A DNA stretch of 60,000 nucleotides from Hydractinia symbiolongicarpus (Eukaryota; Cnidaria; Hydrozoa; Anthoathecata; Hydractiniidae), in the NCBI RefSeq assembly GCF_029227915.1, contig NC_079882.1, positions 3,350,001 through 3,410,000 of the forward strand, given 5' to 3'. A program made the position numbers and the translations under genes. Of the stretch, positions 24,601 through 39,600 are shown in pieces (within the stretch, counting starts at the first letter, position 1; each line of letters begins with the position of its first letter). Under the pieces are notes generated by a model. The model searched no databases. It was given only the letters and a program-made list of their open reading frames with translations, and was not told where the DNA came from.

Positions 24601-27600
24601 ATCCCTTTGTTTGCAAGAATGTTTTGCATTTTTTCGAAAAAATCATTTTGCATGTTTTGGGTAGGGTGGCCCCAAAACTACTTGATCTTGTGGGGAATTT
24701 AGTCTACGTTCAGAAAAAAACATTCTACAGTGTATGTGAAGACACGTAGATTAAGTAAATACCAAAACAGCACTCACACAGTTTTGATGTTAAGCTGACC
24801 TATAGAAAAGTTAAGCTTTTAAAGCAAAAAAATTAAAAGTTTATGTGACTGGTTAGTTTTTTTGTTTTTTTTGGTTTTCGTAATAATATTATGGTATTAT
24901 TATATACTCTTGTGTTTAAACATAAAATGTAGCATACAAGTGAAGTTGTGATATCATTAAATTGTTTTTTCAGAAGGATAAATGTTAAATCCTTGATTTA
25001 GCTCGACATTATTAATGTTATATAGGTGAATAAGGTGGAGAAGTTCAAAAAATCTCAAAGAAGAGAAGATTCATTACATGCAAAGTATAGTTATAGTAAG
25101 TGTTCATCCCCAGTTTTGTAAAAATCAAATAAAAACTTATTAGCTAATCTGACATAACAATGCTTAAAGAATTTATGCTCGGTCTGATGTAACATTTTTG
25201 GAATTAAAATACATCTACAGAATCGTTTATTTATCAGTCAAAAATTGTATTCGGGGGATTTTGCATAATGCACACACGTGAACCATTTTTAAACATCTTT
25301 TGAACTATGATCTGTCCACTGATAATGTGTGCTTTTGTTTGCAAAAATTACGAAAGAAAAACTTTTTTTTTTCATCGATGTTAAGTTGATGTCTCCAATC
25401 TCTCAAAGAAATCCATAAAATTTCCCACAGAAGTAACTTTTAAGCATCCCGACCCCTTCTACCTTCTTTGTATGCATTTGTGCTCGTATTAATATCCCTC
25501 CCTTTCTATGCATTATGTACTTTATGAATTTCCCTTCTTAGGATTTTTTTTCTATTGTAGACACGTGCCAAGTCGTGGTTGGCGACAATGATTGGGGTCA
25601 TCTACAGATCGATTCTGTTGCACTTTATTTGTTGATTCTTGCACAGATGATTACCTCAGGTTTGGTTTTATTTGCAGGAGGGAAAATCTTTTTAACTTTA
25701 AAAGCTATTTACCCGAATAATCTTAGATGTGTGTCTTAAAGATGTAAACATAAGTTGATTGACATCCTTTGTACTTGCCAAACTTTTGATTACGACAGGA
25801 TACGTGTTGAAATAATGACAGTCATTACCTTGCAAACGTTTTGTTCAGGGAACTACCTATTCATTTTGATCGTTACCAAGTACTCAGTCATTTCAGATTT
25901 ATGAAGGAAATTACAAACCCAAGTTCGAACAAGAAATATTTTTCAAAAAGCAACTTTACAACGCCTTAAAATTTCCATGCTTCGGTTACAGGTTTTGATA
26001 TTAACTAAAGATACAAAGGTATTCAGGCCTGAATATTTTGACTGTTATTTAAGGTAAACGTAAAACGATATGAATTGCATCAACACTATGTTGAGATTCT
26101 TCTAAGACTAAGTGTAGTTGTCAATCTCGTAAAAAAATTATAACTATCTTGACGCTTGAACAATTGACGTTTTACAAAACGTCTACGAACGTCTATATTT
26201 TTAACGTGTTATTATTTATTTTAAAGCTGAAAAGTTTTCGACTCCGTTTTTCTGATAGCAATTAACGATTTCTTACTTTCTATTAATATGTAGGTCTTCA
26301 AATTATATATACAAAAGATGAAGTTGATTTCATTCAAAATCTTGTGTTTTATATCGAAAGTGCTTATCGTGTTCCAGTATGTATTATTTCATTTGATCGC
26401 TTTTTAATTCTAAACTTTTTTATCTGCAGATCGCTCCTATTTTGACTCAATGTTGTTGCAAAAATATATTTTCTTTTTCTTTAATTGCATGCTTTTCTGT
26501 TTCCGTTTGAGCCGTGTTAAATTTGTAGGATTTTGGTGTGTGGGAACGTGGTGATAAAACAAATAGAGGAATGACAGAATTAAATGCTAGTTCTGTGGGT
26601 ATGGCAAAGGTAAGTTTTGACCAATATTGTGTCAATTAATTAACTTTATTGAATTAATTAACATACAGGAAAAAATCAACAGCTAAACGAATGTGAAAAT
26701 AATTTTGTGTTGTGAAATATTTTGATCAAGTTACCTCGGGTTGGAGGTGTTTTTATGATTTTTAATACTGTATCATAAAATTAACTTTTTTTCTATAGCT
26801 GTTTTTTTTAATTAAGAAAGTAATTTTTGTTTTAATACTGCTAGGGTATAAAGCTTTTGCCAACTAAGAGTTAATGTTCTTAAACGAGGAACTTAATTGA
26901 GAAGAGTGGTTACTAAAAAAATTCAAACGAGTGCCCCAGAAAAAAAAAGATACAAACTCAATTAAATGTCTCCTGATATTATAAATAATATTAAAATGCA
27001 TTTCTTTGGTTGAGGAGAGGGCATAGAGGTACTCTGAAACAAGCATTGCCATTTTACTGGGAAAATATATTGTTGATTAGAATAAATTTTTTTTCTAAAT
27101 TTTACCATTTTTTGGAGCTGACCTTTAATCTACCGAAATTTTAATCGAAAAACTGCAAAAAGAAATTTAACTGCTTATTCTGCTAACTCACCATTTCTTT
27201 CTCATTTTCATGCACGCAGTAAATATAACAATTTCTTTTTACTTCAAGGCAGCACTGGAAGCTATGAACGAGCTGGATGTGTTTGGATCACGTGGTGGTG
27301 TTGGTTCCATCATTCATGTGCAAGCTGATCAAATCCAGTATTGTAAGGTATGGCTGTCTATATGTTCCAGCTGGTATTGACACCATAGTTTTGAATTTTG
27401 GTGCAAATCAGATTTCTTTGGCTCAATGTGTATGTGGATCCTGCAAATGCATGTTATTACTTTTTGAAGTTCCTGTGTAATTTGCCATGTAAATGGAACA
27501 ATTGTGTAACAAGTGAGGTTGCTGCTGTGTACAAAACAGAGACAAAATTGATTTATTATGGTTGCTAGCATTTCATGACTGAAGGCTGAATAAGCAACCG

Positions 27601-30600
27601 TCTGTACAAGAAATAAAAATTTTGCCAGATAGGTCATTAGCTTGTAAGTTGAACTGTTCGGAACAGTATTGTAAAAAACAAAATTATTAAAACTTTAAAA
27701 AATAAAGTTTTTTTGTGTTGTGAAGATCTAAAGAAGTGAATGAAATAATTGTAGGTGCGGCAAAGTCTTGTGATGCAAAAACAAGTTTATTGACGGCTAT
27801 TTGTTACGCAACGAGATTTCAGTACACTATAAGCGATAGTAATGATAAAATTTTAATGTTTGAAATCTAGTTTTAGCGAGAAGCATATGTCTCTCTCTAT
27901 TTATTAACACAGACTTGTTGACAATTAGACACTAGAATAAAAATTAGCGTCATATGTGCTTATTGTGCTTTCAAATAACAATATGTTGTTATTCTCTTCA
28001 TTCGCATGCACAAATTAAGATCATTAAATTATCTAAACGATGTCAGGAATTCCTGACGCGTTAATCATGTGATTAATTAGTGTTGACATTATGCAAATTT
28101 TTGATGCTGTCCACAACAACTTCATTCATCCTAGCTGTGTGCATTTGATCGACAATATGAAACAAAAAAAGATAATCTTCACTGTCTCCATTGTCTCCTT
28201 TTTCAGTTAGTCATGCTGTTCCCAGCCTGTTTCTTTTTGATAAATATCAACATTGTTGTCTATGTCTTTATACTTACAAATTTATTTTGTCACAAAGTTA
28301 TTTTGTTACAAGTTTATTTTATTTTTGTTTGTTGGTTGATTATGTTCGCTTGCGAAAGTTTTTGAGGCTAACCATCAAGCAAATATAAAAGTACAGGGTG
28401 GTGCTACGTACAAGGGGAACTGGTAAAGGGGATAGGGACCAAACATTAGTTTATACCATTGGGAATTAGTTGTGTCAAATCTATTAGTTGTGTGTATTTT
28501 TTTGTAGGACTTCTTTTTATGAAGCAAATTTGATTTTTCTCGTGTACAAATTTCGTCCTTGGGATAAAAGATAACCACATTAAAAAATATGACCTTCTAT
28601 ACACCTGTGTACACGTAGTTGTTTTTTACTCTACAATGTTCATTCAGATATGTTATCAGTGTTTTTTATTTTATTTTATTTTTAGACTGTCCTGCATTCC
28701 ATGTTGCCGAGAGAGTCCCATTCAAAAGTACGTGCTGTCTCTAGTCTGTGATGACTGAAGAGAAAAACGAGCGATAAGAACGGACGTACTCGCATTTCCA
28801 TCCGTTCCAAATAAGGAATGTCTCAGTCCGTAGATACCATATGAGTTAAAAAATATTTGTAATTACTGCTCAGCTAATCCGTTAATTAATTCTTATTTGT
28901 AAACTAAGCTGTCCTAATTGGCTTCAGCATATTGAAAATTCAGCCAACGCAACAGCTAGCACCAAGTATCAGGATAATTTAATGCTAAGAAAGTCTAAGT
29001 TTGTTACTGACACCTCCGCTTGTGATTGGATTACAAACAACTTCAAAAAAAGCCGCCATGTCGTGATTTGACCTGCTATGAATGAATATTTTTTTGTTAG
29101 GCTTTTTTACAGACAGTTAAAAAAATGTAAGCCTCTTAAAAAGCATCCCAGATTTTTGTTTGCTTTTAACCCGTTCGTGTTTCGGCTTTGTTTACCCGTT
29201 TTTGTGATTTTTTTGTTTATTTTATCTTTCCGTTTACAGGAGTGTGGCTCGGCACTACTTAGCATCGTAAGTTTTCCAGCATTTGCTGTCGAAGATGCAA
29301 GCATTATAAACACGACGAAATCTGAAATCGTTAACAGACTACAAGTACGTTGATACCCTTGAGGTTTTATTAATTTTGTCTGCGTAAAAAAAGATCAATA
29401 AACAAGGGGTACACGGTTTATATCTGCAAATTTATGCTTTATAATACTTCCACGCACAGCGCATAGTCAATCTCAATGTAACGATTCTAATAGAAGTTAC
29501 GCTTTTTGTAAAATAATAGAAACCAATTATAAGATTTAGGGATAACATGCAATTTAAACGGGTAAGTTTTTGGTTTTCAAATATTGGTGGACGCCTAGAT
29601 TTCACAGGTGAAACTAATCGATATATTTCCGAGATGCCATCCTTTAATGTTTTGTAGGTGTGTGCTTTGAGACATTATGTTTTTGCTAGCTATGCTTTTA
29701 ATGTTCTTGTTTACAGGGTGTTTACGGTTGCAAACGCTTTTTACGTGATGGCCACCACTGTGAAAACGAGGTTTGCGTTTGTTCAATAAATTTCCTCTGT
29801 TTTGTCTTTTATTGTGTCAGTTCGATTCTGATCAACATTGTGAATTTACATCGACTCTCGAAAGCCATTTTCTTTTATAACTGGGTATAATAATAACTAA
29901 CAGCTTCGCTTTTATGAAAGTAAGGAGGTCACTTTATTATTTCGTTTAATGCATTAAGTTAAGTTATAGGCGTTTTGTTTTGCCGAGTTTCTCATGAAAT
30001 AAATAGTAAAGTGCTTTGTTAAGTGTATTATATTATTGATGACATTTCGTGTGTGTTCGTTTAGGATCGGCTACGACTTCATTACGAACTACATGAGTTG
30101 AGTAAATTTGAACACATCGAATGTGAATGGCCATTATTTTTTTGCTTCCTCATACTTGATGGACTCTACAATAACAACATGCAGCAGGTTAGTCGAGAGA
30201 ACGTGTATGTTGATAGGTTGGTTTACACGTAGAATCTGGTCACGCAGGCGAATTTAACAAACTACAAGTCTGTTCAGTGTAAAGAGGGCTGTAGGATGAG
30301 GGAGCGAGATCAACCTAGGAATAAGTAAATATTTGCAAATATTTATTTCCTAAAATAAGCATAATTTTTACCATTAAACCAAATCCGAAAAATTTAGCCT
30401 TTTTAATCACTGTTTTACTGGCAGAATGACTGGAATGAAGTCTGTTTATTTTTTAAGCAAAAATTTTATTTTGCTTCCTGCGGGATCAAATTTGTTTTAG
30501 TGGAAGCTTGCCTTGACATGTTAAAATAAAGTAGCTATCATTTTGATTGACACTAATTTTGATGGACGACATCTTTTTGATGTATTGATCTCACTTAAGC

Positions 30601-33600
30601 TTCTTGATGAAGAATGTTGAACTCATTCCACTGTGAGTTTACCACTTCGATTAAACAACTCTTTTATAATGATACAATGTCAATAAAGTGATTTCTGTAT
30701 TTTTTCATATTGTTGAGTGGACAAAATCTGGGCAAAGAATAATGATAACAGCCACATTAAAGATGATTGGAATGGGTAATGGACTGATAACCGATACAAA
30801 ATAATGTCTTCTGGGTTACGAAATATCGAACCCATGGAAACATTGGGGATCGAGCCAAATAATATTTTAAACCTCCTAAAACAATCGCTTTTACAATTAA
30901 GCAAGTTCTAGACGATATTTTACTTAATCAACACAGCCGCTGTTAATTATATTCATTGATCGTTTTTATCGCGCCATTTTAACGATGCGATGACGTAATA
31001 GGAGTCGAAGATAAGATCTCAAATGCGAGTAAACAAGTGATTGTTAAATATTCAAGCGATTTTTCTCACGTTATATTCTCCTGTTTGTTATTTGTGTTGA
31101 TGCAGATAGGTAGCCGTAAATTAAATCATGGCTGTTTAACTTTTTAAGCAGAGATTTCTTAGTAGAAACTACAACGGTTCGAAATAAACTCATCTCAGAG
31201 GATTTGGAATCGATGACTTTCAGAGTGTAAATACATTTTTGTTGAATAAAAAACATCTGACTGTTTTTCGCATAATTATTACTTTTTTGATAATTAAGCA
31301 TGTGTTAGAAGTGAGCTGGTTGGTCATAATTGTTTACACTCTCAGTTCTTAAAAAAAAATTTAAAAAAACCCTTACTGACGTTTGCATCAGTCTGTTTTC
31401 CAGTTATGGGATCATGTAATATAATATATATAACGAATCGTAAACTCGTAGAAATCCAAGGAAATTCGCCCGCTGTTACTAGCAACGAGTAATAGCGGGC
31501 TTTTAGACGAAAACTTGGGTATTATCTATAACTTAATACATACGATTTGAAGATGGTAGCTGCAGGGGAATCCTGAAGGGGGAATCGCTGTGGATTTCTA
31601 CTAGTAATAGATAAGCCTTGAATAGTGAATGTCATTTCTAAAGATTATTGTATTTAATTTCGAAAAAAAACATGGACAAGACCTCCCAAGATGATGAGAT
31701 GATTGATTCGTAATTGTTCGAAGCTACGCCGTGCTACTAAACAAAATCTCAATTGTTCATGCCAGTGGGGATAATTCTTTCTTATAAACTCTTAAGATAA
31801 TAAGGATCCTTTTTGTGGCTAAACCTTCTTAATTTCTCTATTTTTTTTGATTTTAATCCTGACGTACATAAATGTTCACCAGGTGACCTGTCATATGAGC
31901 AGGGCTTTTTTTGTTTTTTTATTTCCAAACGAGATAAAAATGTGAGAAAGCTCTTTATGTGTATATGATTGTTTTAATGCTTATGTATTCAAAACTAGTT
32001 TCCATAGTAACTGTGTAAGATATGTACTTTACAGAACAGTTTTAAAAACAGCTATTTCAGAATTTCAAATTCATCAATATACACCATGTGCGATACACAA
32101 GAAAGTCTTCTTTTTAAGGTTTTTGTATTCTTCTCAAACCTGTCTACTTTGGCTTCCATTAACGCAGTCTACGAACCAGAACTGATGAATGGGTTGTGAT
32201 GGACACTTCTTCGGGTTTTCTCGTGTGACCATATCGTTAGGTCTGTGCGTACTAAACTCATAATCCAATCACGTGGTGCACGTACTGCTATTTGAGGTGA
32301 TAGCTGTCATTTTTGTAGAATCAGAAAGTTTTTTGCTATTTGATTTTAGTTTATGATTTGGTGCTATGTTATTATTGTTTGTGTCATTTTTACATGAATC
32401 GTCTCTAACTAAGTCTTGTATCCACTTTATTCTTCTCGCTTTAAACCAGTCCTAGTAAAAACAGAAAGAAACGTTATCTTAAAATAGGTGCAAAAAATAG
32501 TAAGGCAGGCATAAAAGCTGTGCAAAGATCATGAAGAAAAGCTCTACGTGCGAATGGGCTATAACTACAATTGAGAGTGATGCTAAAGTACAGTAACTTA
32601 GCCAAGCATACCTTCACGTCTGTATATAAAAGGTTACATTCCATAGCCAAAATTTGCAACTGAATTTCGTCAGGTTTTTGTCTCTTACTAAAAGTGTCTT
32701 CCAATTTTGTGATATGAATGTCGTTGAAATGGCTCGGACGTGTATCCTCAACAAGTGCACAAACTTTTGTATGTGTGTAAATTGGAGAGTTGGGGCAACT
32801 CGTTTGAACACCAACTGAACACATGACCATGTCAGCTAGATCTTGATTGGTTGCGGGTTGTCGCATTTACTTCCTGCTACTTCGCATTCACTTTTAATGT
32901 TAACCTGAAACAAGAAATAAATATTCAATTTCGTTGCACTGATAGAGAGTAACACTCAGCCACGCATTAACATTCAGAACACTGCTTCCGTTTATATTCT
33001 TCGATGGTAACAAAATATTCATTCCATATATTTCATCCAAACTAAACCCTATTTTTTTCAACTATATTTCAAAATCTTTTATTATTTTATCCAATATTAT
33101 ATCATGCTACTTTTAACATTTCAACGTTCAAAATAAAAACTGAAAGCAAATTGACCCAGGATGAGACAATTTTTATTTTTCTGCTTTTTTTTCTTTTACA
33201 ACCGAAAGATCTTCGTTAAAACGTTCATCATAACTAACAGCTTGGTGTTAACAAAATACAACTCTTCTCCGTTTTTTTTTCTCTTCTTTTTTTCCTCAAA
33301 TTTAAAGAATTTTTATCACCGTTATATACGAGCAAGAAACAAAAAGAATTATTTTTCGGTCTGCCAGCTGTTTTCAAATGAAACAATGGTACTATTCAGT
33401 GGTTCCTACAATCTTTAAAAAGTTGTATCTTTCGCTCTCCCTCGTCAGGAGGAGATCGTTATAATAAAAAAAAATGAGGAAAAAGAAGAACATAGTAACT
33501 GAAATATTTTTCTCACTTTTAATTTTTTTAATGAATTTAGAGCTTGTAACGAATACATATTTTGCAGTCTTTTTTAATATAATTATGTATTTCTCTTATT

Positions 33601-36600
33601 AACAATATTTATATAATCTATTTTTAAAAGCCTCTATAACGTAATTTTTGGGGGTACCAAACAAATCACGTTTTTGCAGAGCTAATATGATGAGAAAAAC
33701 CTTTTCAAAACTTCAAGAGAAAAACTTTGTACAAGTGTTTGTTTTTTTCACTCCGACAAAATTAAATTTAAATTTTCTTCTTTCAATTTTCTTTTTTTTT
33801 AATAATAAATATTAGTTTTATAATTTATCACCTTTCATTAAAAGTTTTTGATATAAACAGTGTGGTAATGTTTCTTTTTCCTGTTCAGAGACGTTTTGTT
33901 TTGCTTTCGTTTGTTGTCTGACGTGTTGGGGGTGACGTGGCAAGCGTGACGTCAAAATACCTGACATTTACCACGCAACTTCCCAATATTACTTCCCCGT
34001 CGTAAAACATAAAAAACACCGTATTTTATTCTGTGAATGCAATTACATATAAATATTTTATATGCCGCCTCCTTTAACGCGGTTTTTTAAATGCGTTCCG
34101 TGTAAGTTGGACATGAATTCGGAACTGTGTATCGTTTTGCAAGTTCAAAGAAGAGCCGGCTAAACGGGAGTTTATTTATTGCTCTAACAACAACGCGTCT
34201 GAATTCTAGTGTGATAACTATAATGATTAACTATAATGATTAAAAGCGGTGAAGCTGATTTGTCACATGAAGAAACAAAAACACATAAAAATTTCCACTA
34301 GATACTTTAAAAAAAGCTAGTCGCAAAAAGCTTTGTATTTGGAAACCCTATTTTTTGTAATGGTCAATGAAATCGTCTAAAATAGCTTTAACAAATAGCT
34401 TTGAATGTTTTCCCCGCTTAATCTTCTTTGATTTTGTCTCAGTACAAAACAGAATAAATATTGTGCTATGTTTTAATTCTAATGCAGACCTTACGAATAT
34501 AAGCCTTAATTTTAATTCCACATAGAGATGTTCTAAAGAAACACGTAAAAGTTTAAGAGTGCCTACCTTGAGAGTTCTGTAACTACTTCACTGTTGACTT
34601 TGATCCGTCCTGTTTACAGCTTTGTGTGTTATGCTTCAATCTGATTATAAAGCATGAAAATTAAGCATTACTGATAACAAAATTAATTAGCCGTTTCCTT
34701 AGTGATATCAGCGTCACTTCCATAAGTATTGTATGCCGACCTTACGGCTGGACATACCTAATCACCGAAGGTTAATTGCTTTTATATAACTCAGAGAAAA
34801 ATGAAAGGTGAAATTCGTTGATCACGTTTTGTTGATTTTCTTTTTTTGTTAGACTCTTTTAATTTTTTAAAAATCATAATAAATCAACCATGCTTGAAGT
34901 CGTTCTTTAAAATATCAAAATTGAAAAGTGCTTGTGTTTAGCCTTGCAAGCATGTTTTCAGGTTTTTTTCTTCCCACGCAGTTAGTTTAATCGGTAGTGG
35001 AAAACACAATCCAGTGATATGATTAAAAGCGAACACGCCTTATTTATGGTTAGCCCTATTTTACACCACGCAATATGTCAAGTATGCTTCACGTACTAGA
35101 AAATCTCGGGTTAAACTTTTAACGCATTTCTTTTGCGTTATGGGAAGTTTCTTTAAAAAAGGTTACCACTTTCGTTGAGCTAATTTCCGGAGTTAGGAGA
35201 AAAAAAAAGCGTGGAAAAGTGTTTTTTTTTATGATTTTCTCTCTCTTTTTTTTGATAGCGTGACTGTATTTTCTGCATAACCTAAAGAAGGAGATAGCAT
35301 GCCATCCTCTTCCTCTTACCGCTGATTACAAACATTTTTTTAATATGACTCTTCTTTTATTCATACTTTTGTTTCCTCTGTGAGTGTGATTATTGTTCTT
35401 GGTTGGCTGATTGTTTTTGCTTGAATTCCGTGAAATTTGTTACATGGCATCAAAAAAGCATCGTGATTTTTAAGCAGACAAGATAAACGGTCCAGTTATG
35501 CGGTTTGTAAGACTTGTGGTTGGGACATTTTTTTGATTTTTTGGTATTAATTTAAAGAATGGCGAAAATGCCCTGCAGCCAGCGATGAAATGTAACAGAA
35601 GTTAAAATATCAAAACTCTTGTCTGGCCCAATGAAATTTTAAAGAAAGAGTTTTCAAAATTAAGGCAGACCAAGTCTTTTTCTATCCAAAGCTATTTCAA
35701 GTTTTTTGGTGAAGTAAAACTGGCAAAGTAGTATGTTGCTGCTTGAAGAAGACTCTCCGGATGTCTCCTACTAATAAACTTTGAGTCTGTTTAAACATTC
35801 CACCACAGGGATGTATCTTGGTGGCCAACGCATTTCTAGTTATGGCGATTAGCATGTCGTTAAAAATTTCCGTATACAGGGGAGGGTTTATCTTGTGTAA
35901 CTAAAGCGGAAAATGTCGGATATTTTCGTGACGTATATGAAACTAACTTACAAACATATATCCATAGCAGTACTTGTTGTTCATGATACGAAAAAAATAG
36001 GAGTGCCTTTTTTTGCACTCTCTTACGTAATTATTTTTTGCACCTCGATCCGGATAGTTTAACTGCTTCCCTTTGAGATATCCTCTCTATGAAATATCGC
36101 TGGTGGTCACAAGTTTATGTTGCTCAGAACAGCTCCGGTGTTTTTGTTCGTGTTGTCGCTATTGCTTCAGTTTTCAGTTCAGTATTCCAATATATATTTC
36201 AATATAATTTGCTCTCATATTTAACGTATGTAATTACGTTTTTTCAGAGATATAATGAGAATAATATATTAAAGCCAATTCATTTCGCAATCAGGAAGGT
36301 TCTAAGTGTTGATAAATTTCAAATTATGTCAAAATAGCGCATGCGCAGCGCTTATGGATCTAAAAAAGATTGTAAACTGCAAACTTTTTCATCTTTTTTA
36401 ACCAACCGATTGAAGTTTTTTCTTATTCTGGTTTTGAATGAATAGCGGCGAATAAAAACATGTGCGTAGATGCTTTGTGTCAACTCAGTCACGTAAGGTC
36501 AGGGAGCGTTACAAGTTTGACAAAAAGCCAGGAAAGAGTCAGAAAAAAATGACCACAATTGATTAGGTCAAGAGAGTATTGCCAACATTTTGAAGTCGTT

Positions 36601-39600
36601 TATCTTAAAATTCAGCTACTCCAGGCTGAAATATGTTGCCAGGCGTTTTATTTTTGTATGCTCATATATAAACTGCTTGCTAATAAAAAATTTGAAGAAA
36701 ATTCTGGACATTTGAATTTGTGTCGAAACGGCCACAGTTGTTCACATGCTCAGTGAAGTAAATGACATTTTGGTTGACACCATGCTCTGCTTACAAATTT
36801 TTCCTGTTAAGCCTTTTTTTGTCGACAGATTGCCACCTGCTACATCAGCGATGCAAGGCGAACTAGAATACTGCAAATAATTCTCTTCCATATGCACCTT
36901 TGTCTTGATTTCTTTAAGTTGAGTGATCAAAAGTTATGGCTAATAGACGGCATGTCAGTATTTCGACCTTGTTGTAACACCAATTAATAAAAACATAATT
37001 TCTTCCCGTATTTCGTTTGCTTTCTGTTAAAAAAATTGACAGGGTATGTCATTGTTACACCTTTTTTGTTATATATTTGCTTTTGTCTTTTTGTCTAGGT
37101 GAAGGAATACAAAGCACTAGTTGAACGACTTGTAATTCCAAGTGAAGATGATGTGCTGTTGTTGCCAGAGTTATTTTACGTGCAAAAAGATAAAGTGAGT
37201 AGCTATATGGTTGTTCTCCGATGAATTTTCTTCACATGCTTGAATTTTTTTGTTTTATGCAATAGATTGATGCTGAACGGGAGAGGCCACACTCACAACC
37301 CAGAGTATGTGGGGATCATATCCCTCATATGTGGACACAGTCATTGTATATCTTAGGACGTTTACTACATGATGTAAGTATTCATGCTTGCACCAGTGAT
37401 GTGATGGTCAGTGTCGTAGCAGTGTATGGGTGGACAGGGTATTAGTGTTGGATTCAGGCAATGAGGGATACACAAAATGAATTATTATTAGCACTAGTAT
37501 TTGCAAAGGTTTTTAGTAGGGATAGTTTTATACTCGCTCCAATGTGCATGATAATCGTGCATTCTCCATTTACAGCAATAAAATTCAAAAAATAAGAATT
37601 ATTTTTTGTGCATAAAAACAGAGTACTTGTGGTTTAATTATGTATACATCGAGACATCTTGCAACGTAGCTTCGATAATTAGTGAAATCCTTCATAATAT
37701 CCGCTCTTAATTAGTTCCAATATCGTTTTACTATCCTTCGAATCGGTGATGATCGTTTTAAAAAATTTTATGTGTTGCTCTTTATAATTCCTTAATGTGC
37801 ACGATAAAACCGAAAACTTCAAAGTCATCGTTTTAGAGTTTTTTTGTTATAACATAGACAGCAATAGACGGGTATGCTATGCAATATGAAATGCTTCGTT
37901 AGTCTACACCACGGTTTCTCATGTATCTACCAGCACGAATGAAAGCTGCCATATGTTTCGACACGACTGTTTTTTTATGATTGTTTGTGGTAATGAGTTG
38001 TTTCTGGTTGTTGAAAGAAGTGGTAAAAATGTACTTTATGTGTTACTAATCTTCTGTCGTAACCATTCTGGCTTATGTAATAGCCACTTACTAAGCTAAT
38101 ATCATGTGCAGTATTTTATTATCACCATTGTGAACATGAGAAAAACCAAAAATCGTTTTTAATGTTTTTTTTGTGACAATTAGCAAGACGATCATGGTTC
38201 TTGTTCCAACCCTAAAAACGCAATTGCATGAAATTGTTCATCAGTAATAATGGAGTTCAGATGTCAGCGTGAAAAGCTTGCGTGACTCACTTCATAAAAT
38301 AGAAATTCATATCTGTTTGGAGAGCATTGAATTGTCCAAGTGGAGATGGAAGGTGTGGGGACGAAATGCTACACAAAATTAAAAATTAAATAAATAAAAA
38401 AAGAAAGGAAGAAATAAGAAAAAAAGAAAAAAATTAGAAACAAGGCAAAGACAATGAAAACAAATCTTAAGAGAAAATAGAAGAAGAAAATTTCTTGATG
38501 AATGAATAAACGAATGAAAAAAAAAATCACAACATAAGAAGTCTTAAACACTGAGTTTCTAAAAACTGTAGCGTGCGGAGGAAGGCGGGATAAAGTGTCA
38601 CCTGGAACGAACTTAATTACCTGCTTAATCTACATTCACTGCTGTGCCGCTTATGATTTATTGTGTACATTATTTGCATCACCATAGCAACCCACTTTTC
38701 TTCACCGCATTTCGCGTGGAGTGGGATGTTCTATGTATGATTGGGACGGGCACAAACGCTTACTGAGGCTGTTAATTAGACCGCTAATTAGTTTAAGCGA
38801 GGGTTTGGAAACTAAGTAGGATTCAGCTGGCAGGTTGTAATTAACGTAATTACGCAAGTCGTTCGTACACTGTTATTAAATTTTAAGTGATGTAAATATG
38901 TAACAATTTCCTTTAACATTGTGAATTAAAAGTTGATATAACAATATAATGATGCTTAATTTTTTCTATCAGTATCTTCTTTATATTTTCTTTTATTGTA
39001 AAACTGATAGAAAATAAGTAAGTATTTTGTCTGTCTTAGGCGAATTTTCCATGGACGGTATTGTGAATTCGACGGGAAATTCGCTGCGTTGATTTCTGCG
39101 ATGCTCTTTTATGTATTAAAAACAAAACAGATATGTTAAATTCTTTTCAGCAATGAGTTCTTTTAAGATTAAACACTGATGACTACGTTCTGATTAAAAG
39201 CTTATAGCCAAATATTTCGCTGCGAAAAAACAAAGCGAATTCTTTGAAGCAAAATGAAAACAAATAACACTGCGCATGCTCATATACATTTCACCAGCAT
39301 ATTCGCCGCCCAATTCCCCTTATGGAAATCAGCCTACAGTTTACTTGAAAACCAATGAAATCAATTAACTTTCGAAACCTAAAAACGTTTCGATTATAAA
39401 ATTACTACAATTTTGTTTTTGTGAATCATCATGAAGGTCACTCCCACGTCAATTTGTATTTGTTGCTAAGAAACAGAAGGTTTCATTTTAAATTTAAGTA
39501 GGTTTCTTGTTACTATGGAATTGGACTGGAAATAATTATTGAATTTAATTCGTGGCTTATATAGTAACAACAAACCTGTTCTTTTCAATCTTTTAAATCC

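Noticed and set aside
33161-33418. 85-residue open frame near the homeobox gene
   Set aside because: Its Phe/Lys-rich composition reflects T-rich intron sequence; no splice or domain support.
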